DNA of 64,000 nt from Tethya wilhelma (taxonomy: Eukaryota; Porifera; Demospongiae; Tethyida; Tethyidae): the NCBI GenBank assembly GCA_964030475.1, contig CAXIPT010000025.1, positions 22,507 through 86,506 on the forward strand, read 5' to 3'. The position numbers and the translations under genes are program-made. Position 1 is the stretch's first letter. Each line of letters opens with the position of its first letter. Shown piece after piece: positions 56,141 to 64,000 of the stretch. Below the pieces are notes generated by a model. The model was not told where the DNA came from. It searched no databases and saw only the letters and a list, made by a program, of their open reading frames with translations.

Positions 56141-56257
56141 GGCCTATCTCAGCCTAGGAAGGTCGTATTGAGATGGGACTGGCACCATTGTGGTCAGAGT
56201 GATGAGAGCTTTAAAAAGATATGGTTTACTTCTAAAATTGGAAAATGATAATTTTTG

Positions 56258-56804
56258 TCAAAATCGCACTTCAATGATGACTATGTAGCAGAAATGAATC
56301 ATACCAGAGGGGGTGTGAGGTGTTAAGTGGTCATTGGTTGGATTAGCCCTCTCTAGTCTTATCTCAAGATCTTTCTGAGTCTTCCAAGTGGCAAAACTCT
56401 CCTCTGCTCTCTTCTTGTCAGCTTGTTTCTTTTCATTAGCTAGTCGTTGCATCTCTCTGTCCACTCTCCTCTGGTGCCTGGCCAGCTCCTCCTCTTGCTG
56501 CTTGCGTTTCACCCAGCCAGCATACGCTCTGTTGGCCATCACCCTTCTCTCATCGCGGTCCACTCTCTCACTCCTCAACTTGCACTCCATGGCATGCCTC
56601 CTCTACATAATTGTAGGTGATAGTTATAATAAAAGTATAACTGTAAAGTACATAGTCATAAAACTACAATAAATATCAATACTTATGATTTAAAAGAGCA
56701 GTAATTTATCAAGCAACCTTTTTCTCCTCTCTCTTCCTCGCCAGCCACCCTTCAAAGGCAATTCTGTTCCTTTCAAGTCGTTTCAGAGACTCTTCTTCGC
56801 TCAT
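56258..56804 (-). pseudogene. 5' part of the coiled-coil gene, copy 2
   Basis: Start at 56804 (MSEEESLKRLERNRIAFEGW), and the second exon is nearly identical to the complete gene at 54275-55023, differing by A/T in ESFATWKTQ. The last exon (VTPSLPGYCSVW…) is missing, because the duplicated block ends at about 56270. It shares its promoter with the intact PDZ gene. Confidence 0.75.
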
Positions 56805-57299
56805 TGCATACAGGTACTAATTAGCCACGCCCACTAGTGTTGTTTTGCGGTTGCTAAGAGTGTTTATAAAGTGGGCGTGGCAGACGCGGTAAAATCATTC
56901 TTTGGCGGTAGAAGCTAAAAGTTCTGTGAATTTTTTAGCTGTTCAAGTGACTTTTCAAGAGAGTAAGACTGTCCTCCCATCACTGTATACTTTAGTTTCA
57001 TCGTGGAATATTTTCTACTTGTGAAAATGCCTCTTCACAAGCGAGAAGCCGAGCGTGGTCTTCAGCTGTTGTGGGACTTCATGATGATGGTGCAAGGCAA
57101 AAGTAAATCACCGCAAGAAAAATTGGCTTACGAGCAATCCATTTCAAGTCTCCACGCCTATCTGAGCGACATCCTTCCAGCTAGCCAGCCATGTGTGCAG
57201 GCCAGAATGAGTGATGGCGGAACAGTAGAGATTCGCCAAGACCAAGATGCAGCCGTGCTGGTTGTTGATCTCCGCCTGTCTGAAGGAGAGAGACTGGGC
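56270..57299. repeat. Duplicated divergent-promoter block, copy 2
   Basis: Second copy of 54488-55517. To its right the PDZ reading frame continues intact (GERLGIVLDSVNVQRWGLGM), which marks this copy as the one belonging to the complete PDZ gene. Confidence 0.9.
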
Positions 57300-58753
57300 A
57301 TTGTCTTGGACAGTGTGAACGTTCAGAGGTGGGGGCTAGGCATGAGCCCCATTGTGATCAGCTCTGTGAGACCAGCCAGTGTTGCACACAAGGACAACCA
57401 GCTGAGACGAGGCGACCAGGTCCTGGAGATAAATGGACGCTCACTGGCGCAGGCCACACTGCAGAGAGCTAGGTAGCTACATTACTTCTTGGTTAGCAAT
57501 AAGAAATGTGAATCACCAATCTTGTTTCCTTACATCCACCTAGGTGGCTATTGAACAGTGCTGAGCGTTCCACGAGGGTCAAACTAGCAGTTGTTCCCTT
57601 GGGACTGGTGGAGGGTCTCAAGCACTCCGTGTCCAGGATGAACCTCCAGACCGTGCAGAGCACTGCACAGCAGTACAAGAGATCAAAGAGCATGGAGTCC
57701 CTGGGTCACATTGCGGACAACGTCCAGGTGGAGGTCCACCCCCCACCCCCGGGGCCAGCTGGGGTGAAGAGGTCCAGGACAGATATCAAGTACAAGCCTC
57801 CTGCAGGTGTTCGAAGCAAGAGTTCAATGAGGTCATCACGATCTTCCTCCCTTCGCAACCATTCCATCTACGCTCCGTCCATTGGCAGTCGCCGTGACTC
57901 CAACCACAGTCTGGTCTCTGACACTGTGGAACTGGCGGCACACATCGCCAGGAGTAGCATGAGGTCATCGGGGAAATACCCCTTTGGAAATATCAAGGTT
58001 AGTTATTAAAATTTCAAGAGTTTTATTATTGATCCCTTAATTGATTTTTTATATTGTATTGGTTACCATAGAAACGTAAGGTGCGTAAGATGCACATAAT
58101 GAAAGGGACCAGCGGACTAGGCCTGAGGATTGTCGGAGGGAAGGGGTCAAAGTACGGAGATATGGGGATATTTGTGAGCCAATTAGAAGAAGGCGGAGCA
58201 GCTTTCAAGTAAGTGGTTACTGCTGCATTACTATGATGTCATTATGATATAACTATACTTATTCATAAACTGTTTTGGTCCTCAATCTTGAACAATCTTT
58301 ATAACTTCTATATATACTAGTTTGTGCTTTTAGTCTGTGTTATTGTAAATGTTTGGTGTCTTATAATAATTATCATAGTATTTGTCATAGCTTACTGTAT
58401 GGCGGGAAATTTTCGTGGGGAAATTTTTTGCGTTTTCATGTTGAATAGAAATTTGCGGGGGAAATTTTCATGGATTGCGTCCCAACATTATAGGTGATCA
58501 CCTCGTACCTTACAAAATTTATGGGGAATAAATTTCGTGGAAAGCTGCCAAACCACAAAATTTGCAAAAATTTCCCCCAACGAAAATTTCCCGCTATACG
58601 GTATTGTCCAGCATATCCTGATGTAGAATCATGTCTGTCAGTGGTACAACTTTTATAGTTAACTACAAGACTCATTCTAGGCTAATATATCAGTGTTTGT
58701 CTTCACTGTCATGTCTCAGCTATTCTGTGCCACTGACAGTCTGTAAAGCAATG

Positions 58754-58823
<70 letters not shown>

Positions 58824-59935
58824 ATATTATTATTAAATATTATTGCCCATTACAGAGATGGTCGTCTTTGTCCTGGTGATGAGCTGCTCATGGTGGACGG
58901 GAAAAGCCTGGTGGGGCTCAGCCACGACGAGGCAGTGGCCGTCCTCAAGGCCACACAGAAGCTAGTCCAACTGGTCATCGCCAGCGACCAGCTGGAGGGG
59001 GAGAGTCAGAGCATTGGCAGCTCACTTCAGTCCATCCCGGAGAAGCTGGCCAACAGAGTGTCCCATTTTGGCAGTCCTTTGCGATCAGTGTCGCACTCCT
59101 CCTCTGCCTCGAGGCCTCAGAGTGAGCACTCGGAGAAGATGAGCCTGCTTGTTGCACCAGAGGAACTTCAACAGCCAAAGACCAACTCATTCTTTGAAGA
59201 GAAACCACAGTCGCTGGAGTTGAAGGCACAGAAGGCCTCTGATTTCACTGCTCCACCTGCTGTCACTGAGACAACGTTCACAGAAGAGCAACATGTGACC
59301 TCGCCTGAAGATCATGCGACTTCACCGATGGAAGAGAGTGAACGTTTTCAGTTTGTGAAGACGGTGACCCCGTGGGCTAGAGACTCGGGATCCAAACCAA
59401 CCCCTCCTCCAGAACCTCCCATCAAGAACATCGTCTACGTCAAGGAGGGGAAGTCCCTCGGGTTCAGTGTGTGCGGGGGCAAAGGGAGCAGGAAGGGGGA
59501 CATCGGCATCATGGTCCGCAAGATCAACCCTGAGGGTGTTGCCGGTCTCGATGGGAGACTGAGACCAGGAGACGAGCTGCTGGAGGTGAACGGCACCTCT
59601 TTGAAGGAGTGCACTCACAAGGAGGCGGCAGACATCATCAGAGTGAGACTAGTTTAGTACCATGTTGAGAATTCACTGGTGACAATGATTTCATCATGTT
59701 GTGTGCAGAATCTCCGTACTGATATTGTGACGTTGGTCATTAGGACCAGACGTGGGAAGGGTTCTACTCCTACCGTGAAGCGTACCCCCTCGGTCCGTGG
59801 GACAGAGATGAAGGTACCTCTGGAGAAGCTGGAGGGACAACCTCTGGGGCTGCAACTAGCTGAGATGGCTCACAGCAATTACCAGTATGCCATCTTCATT
59901 AAGAACATGGCTCCAGGCTCCCCAGCTGACATTTN

Positions 59936-60001
<66 letters not shown>

Positions 60002-63000
60002 TGTAATGACCAGATAGTGGCCATCAATGGGACTAGTGTCCTCACCATGAGGGCCCCTAGAGCTCGTGCTCTGCTCTCTGCTCTGCCAGCTGGCACCATC
60101 CACCTGACCATTGTCAGACCTCAAGATCCACATAGAGTGGAGAGCATATTGGAGGGACTTCAAATCTCAGGGTCAAGGTGCAGTCACACTATATGTATAT
60201 TATGTAGCACCCCCCCTGCATTTTTGGGTGTGATTTGAATTATTAGTTGTGACAACATTGAATTCCATTGCCACACGTACACACAGACCACCACCAGCAG
60301 CACCAGCAGTAGCAGTAGGCGAGGGAGAGGCCACAGAAGAGCCAGACATTGATGATGAGCAGATAGAGACACTCTTTGAGAAGTCCATTGGTCTCCAGGA
60401 CATCCTCAGTGACACAGAGATAGAGGACAGCACTCCCACTTCTCCTGTAAGCCATTGTCTTTGAACTCATTGCCAGCTTCAAATTGAAGCCATCTATCTT
60501 TTGAAACAGGTCCCTCCCTCATCGATGCCTCCAGTTGCCCCTGGCACCCCCAGCAGTGATCAGCCTCCCTCTCCAACAATGGAACACAAGAAGCCCTCCT
60601 CCCTTCCCTTGGTGGTGTCCCTTATTCCCACGGGGTTCAGCGAGGTAGAGATCCACCTCAAGAAACGAGCCCGCAGTGGTCTTGGCATCACGGTGGTGGC
60701 CTCCACAGGCATCACTGAAGGTCTCTTCATGATCAGGCGCATCATGTCAGCAGGAATAGCAGCCAAGGACGGTCGATTGCTCCCCGGTGACAGACTGGTG
60801 TCCATCAATGGAAAGAGTCTAGCCCGTCTGACTCACGCGGCAGTGTTGCAGATGATCACCGATGCCCCTAAGGACTGCTACCTGACCGTCTGGAGGGACC
60901 CGCAGTACGAGGGAGGAATCTACATGAGTGGACGCTGGAGGGGAAGTCGGAGCAGTCTGGCCTCGGAGGGTGAGGGGAGACGGTCCTATGAGAACTCACC
61001 AGCTGCTGTAAAGAGGAGAGCATCCCAGGGAAATTCCCCTGCCAGGACACCTCTGATGGCACATCTCACGCCAACTAGAAGGGACTCCCCCCTCACTGTT
61101 CAACGCTGGAGCACAGGGAATGCTACCACTACAGACACCACAGAACATAACTTGAGAGCCACCCCGCCCACACTAGGGGATCTCGATGGACCTCCTGACG
61201 TTCCTCTTAGCACTCTGCCAACATTGAAAGATCTCGATGGACCCCCTGACGCTCCTCCTAGCACCCCACCAACGTTAAGGGATCTCGATGGACCCCCTGA
61301 CGCTCCTCCTAGCACTCCACCAACATTGAAAGATCTCAATGGACCCCCTGACGTTCCTCCTAGCACTCCACCAACGTTAAGGGATCTCGATGGACCTCCT
61401 GACACTCCTCTTAGCACCCCGCCAACATTAAGGGATCTTGATGGACCCCCTGACGTTCCTCCTAGCACCCCACCAACATTAAAAGATCTCGATGGACCCC
61501 CTGACGTTCCTCCTAGCACTCCACCAACATTAAGGGATCTTGATGGACCCCCTGATGCTCCTCCTAGCACCCCACCTGCATTAAGGGATCTCGATGGACC
61601 CCCTGATGCTCCTCCTAGCACCCCGCCAACATTTAGAGATCCCCCTGATGTTCCTCCTAGCACCCCGCCAATGTTTGATGGAGAACCCCTTATCTCAGAA
61701 GACTCTGATGTGCTGCCTGGCATCACTCCTCCTTCTGAAAGAACAGTAACAGCCGCTCACAGGGTGTCAGTATCGTCTGACGAGGAAGAAGCCCCTCCCA
61801 TCCTTCCTTCAACACCTCCTCCAGTCACCATCACTGAAGGACCTCCCCCAGCTAGTGTTAGTGAGAAGAAACAACCAGAGAGAGAGGAACCCAGTGTTAG
61901 TGAGAAGAAACAACCAGAGAGAGAGGAACCCAGTGTTAGTGAGAAGAAAGAAACGACTGTTGAACGTCCCAAATCTAAGGGACCTGTTCCCAAAGGGCAA
62001 CGTGTGGAAGATGCTCCATTTGAGATCACGATAACAAGAGGGATGTTTGGACTGGGAGTGAGTCTCTCCCTCAACGAGATGGGGATGGTGGAGGTGAAGA
62101 GCCTCACCTCAAGGAGCCCCATCACCAAGGATGGAAACATCAAGTGAGTGTGCTGCATGATTATAGTAATTATTATGTACCATAAGTCCGGAAATTTTCA
62201 CTGTTGCTTATATTTCATGGTTCAAGGTTACCACGAAAAATGAAAATGCAAAAGTAAAGTAAACGACCTGTTCCTACGTATATTTCTTTGCTGCACTGCG
62301 AATAATAGATGACGTGGAAAAATAAAACATGAATATATACGTAACACGCGCAAATTTCCAGATTTATGTTAAATCAAACGTCATTGATTGTTTCTTACCT
62401 TTACCTGTCAGAGTTGGTGACTACCTACTCTCTGTCAATGATGAATCACTGGTGGGGAAATCAGTGGCACAGTCCGAGGCACTCATTAAATCACTGCCTC
62501 GTGGACCAGTGAAGTTTGTCGCCATGGCACCAGCTAGGAACGTGACAGGAGAGGGGTACAAATCCTCTCAAACTGCCAACACCACTAGCACGGCTGCCAG
62601 TAAGCCACCACCACCACCTGAGCCTGTCCTCCCCACGGTCACAGCTGCGGATCATTCTGAAGGAGCGTCAGAAGATGAAGGAATTGTACGAGTCATGCTT
62701 CATCGATTTAGGAATGCCCCTCTGGGCATCACCATCGAGGGAGGCTGTGACACTCCTCTGCAATATGTCTACGTCACAGCTCTCTCTCTGGGTTCACCTG
62801 CTTCAAACTGTGGTGTGCTTTCAAAGGGAGACCAGATAGTAATGGTTGGAGAAGAATGCCTCATTGGCAAGACCCACCATGAGGCCAACCTAGTGCTGGA
62901 GAGAGCTCCAGAGTCTGTGGAGATAGTGGCTCAGAGGAAATCAGCTGCTGCCACTCAGGAGACTGGGGAGTCAGAGAGCAGTGCTGCAGCAGCAGTGCCT

Positions 63001-63974
63001 CCAGCTATGAACTACAGCAGCAATGATGACCTGAGGCAGAGCAAGGAGGAAGTCAGAGAAGAGAAGTTCCTGCAGTCTGTTAAGGAGGACACCATCACTG
63101 TGGAGCTGGCTAGACAGCCAGCGGAGAAACTGGGCCTTGCCCTGGTTGGAGGAAGTGAGCATCCCTCTTTGAAGGAAGTGCATGTAAGTACCGACTCCAT
63201 GTTGTGTGCTAAAGGTGCCGTGTTTATGTTGTCACTGTTGGTGTGTAGGTGAAGAAGGTAGTGCCAGGAGGGGTGGCACACACTGACGGTCGGATCAAGA
63301 GGGGAGACAGGATCCTCTCTGTGAATGGAAGCAGTCTTGCCGGAGTCACTAACAAGTATGCCCAGCTTCTACTCAAAGATGCTGGCCTTCGAGTGAGCCT
63401 TGTCATTGCACGTAAGATTGGTCGTCGTGGCACCAGTGCTATGCCCACACCGATGGGCTCCACGCTGCAGTCAAGAAGGAGCTCGGGTGAACAGTCGAAA
63501 CAAGAGAGTCCCAAGATGGCCAGGCTCCACCCGAGACAAGGAGATAGCTCGGACGAAGCACCCACCCCGCCCACACATCACCCATCTCGTAAAGGCCCTG
63601 CTCACAGAAGGCGGGCATCAATTGGAGTTGGAGGAGAAGTGCTTGTGTTCCGAGAGAAGTCGCGAACGCTGCCAAGGAAGCTTGGTTCAATGGTGGGAGT
63701 GAGACTTGTTGAGCTGAATAAGGGGCCCACAGGACTTGGCATGCAGATCAGAGGAGGAACAGAATCTGAACCCGCCATCTCCGTCAAGATGGTGGTCTCT
63801 GGGGGCGTGGCTCAGAAGAGCGGCAAGATAAACCCTGGTGATGTCATCCTTGAGGTGAACAAGGTGTCGTTTGAGAACACAACGTACAGTGAAGCCATGA
63901 AGATACTGAAAGGTCTGCCTCAGGGCAAAGTTAGCCTCATCCTTCGAGACAGGATGGCCACAATGAGACGATGA
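57027..63974 (+). CDS. Multi-PDZ scaffold protein with nine PDZ domains
   Basis: About ten exons give roughly 1,840 residues. A helical N-terminus (RGLQLLWDFMMMVQGK…YEQSISSLHAYLSDIL) precedes PDZ1 (57270-57590), PDZ2 (58072-58985; LGLRIVGGKG), PDZ3 (59425-59755; LGFSVCGGKG), PDZ4 (59810-60120; LGLQLAE, split by the (AC)n intron with an N) and PDZ5 (60635-60900; LGITVVAST). A Pro-rich 17-residue repeat array follows, then PDZ6 (62020-62535; LGVSLSLNE), PDZ7 (62690-62940; LGITIEGG), PDZ8 (63090-63415; LGLALVGG) and PDZ9 (63700-63950; LGMQIRGG), ending RDRMATMRR. Each carboxylate loop is recognisable; PDZ6 is the most degenerate. It resembles MPDZ/PATJ in style, but an ortholog is not claimed. 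PDZ proteins cluster receptors and polarity proteins at membranes. The start is in the intact copy of a duplicated promoter block. Confidence 0.85.
58393..58603. mobile_element. 211-bp MITE in a PDZ-gene intron
   Basis: Termini TACTGTATGGCGGGAAATTT and its inverse AAATTTCCCGCTATACGGTA enclose a centre with further symmetric GGGGGAAATTTT / AAAATTTCCCCC pairs. A half of the same motif (TAAGTCCGGAAATTTTC) may be present near 62183 in a later intron. Confidence 0.75.
58757..58821. repeat. (TTA)n microsatellite
   Basis: About 65 bp of TTA/ATT trinucleotide just upstream of the PDZ2 second exon. Confidence 0.9.
59936..60000. repeat. (AC)n forming most of a PDZ4 intron, with N
   Basis: The coding sequence …APGSPADI stops at the N at 59935. 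About 64 bp of AC repeat leads directly into the acceptor CACAG and the exon CNDQIVAINGTS. The donor is hidden by the N. Confidence 0.85.
61159..61672 (+). repeat. 51-bp coding minisatellite (17-residue Pro-rich repeat)
   Basis: Nine full units and one truncated unit encode L(R/K)DLDGPPDxPPSTPPT. Unit-to-unit differences are few and partly shared between non-adjacent copies, suggesting unequal crossover. The PPSTPP segments could be SH3/WW or kinase targets. They lie in the linker between PDZ5 and PDZ6. Confidence 0.9.
61850..61950 (+). repeat. 39-bp coding repeat (SVSEKKQPEREEP)
   Basis: Two perfect copies and a third partial copy encode SVSEKKQPEREEP in the same linker, giving an alternating-charge helix. 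Confidence 0.9.
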
Positions 63975-64000
63975 CACAATCAAACTGTGTGTACTTTAAC

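Overview
The window is a stretch of a compact invertebrate animal genome. The evidence is short GT-AG introns on both strands, intergenic distances of often only 80-250 bp, and metazoan genes (axonemal dynein, DONSON, MESD, MYORG, ELL, DCAF12, Miro, CERT, cathepsin H, multi-PDZ scaffold). Base composition, small introns, abundant short foldback elements and dinucleotide repeats would fit a sponge or another early-branching animal; that placement is inference. Six places hold N (2602, 4119, 32260, 43435-43710, 56054, 59935). Most of them coincide with a break in a gene or a repeat, so some odd structures may be scaffold joins and not biology.

Region 1-13.7 kb is disordered. Two arms of a large inverted repeat (1-2215 and 5045-7282), each carrying the same ~560 bp palindromic element, flank a fragment of a dynein heavy chain. 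After a decayed retroelement and a two-exon importin-9 remnant comes a second, larger dynein heavy chain block on the minus strand (10158-13712). It keeps tail, linker, parts of AAA1 and AAA4 and the C-terminus, but it has internal deletions, a frameshift in the AAA4 P-loop and one exon inverted.

Region 13.9-36.4 kb is gene-dense: cyclophilin B, a short HAX1-like gene divergent from ELL, MESD, DCAF12 divergent from RPS17, DONSON, MYORG divergent from a receptor tyrosine phosphatase, fructose-1,6-bisphosphatase (middle missing), an ELMO-domain protein, a PMF1/Nnf1-like kinetochore gene and a secreted orphan. Region 37-54 kb holds a furin-like proprotein convertase, the 3' part of Miro, an assembly gap, the 3' part of CERT, a small acidic orphan, a GRAM-domain protein, cathepsin H divergent from a C2-like protein, and a STARD5-like gene. 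Region 54-64 kb holds a coiled-coil gene divergent from a nine-PDZ scaffold.

The most interesting pattern is that two different head-to-head gene pairs (MYORG/PTPR and coiled-coil/PDZ) each show a duplication of exactly the shared promoter plus both 5' ends. In each case one full copy of each gene survives, and a truncated 5' stub of each partner now lies between them. Other points are an 18-bp-arm palindrome in the middle of the HAX1-like/ELL divergent promoter, recurrent CACGTG palindromes and an RFX-type X-box in promoters, dinucleotide repeats abutting 3' splice sites, and a foldback element built around telomere-like GGGCTA repeats.
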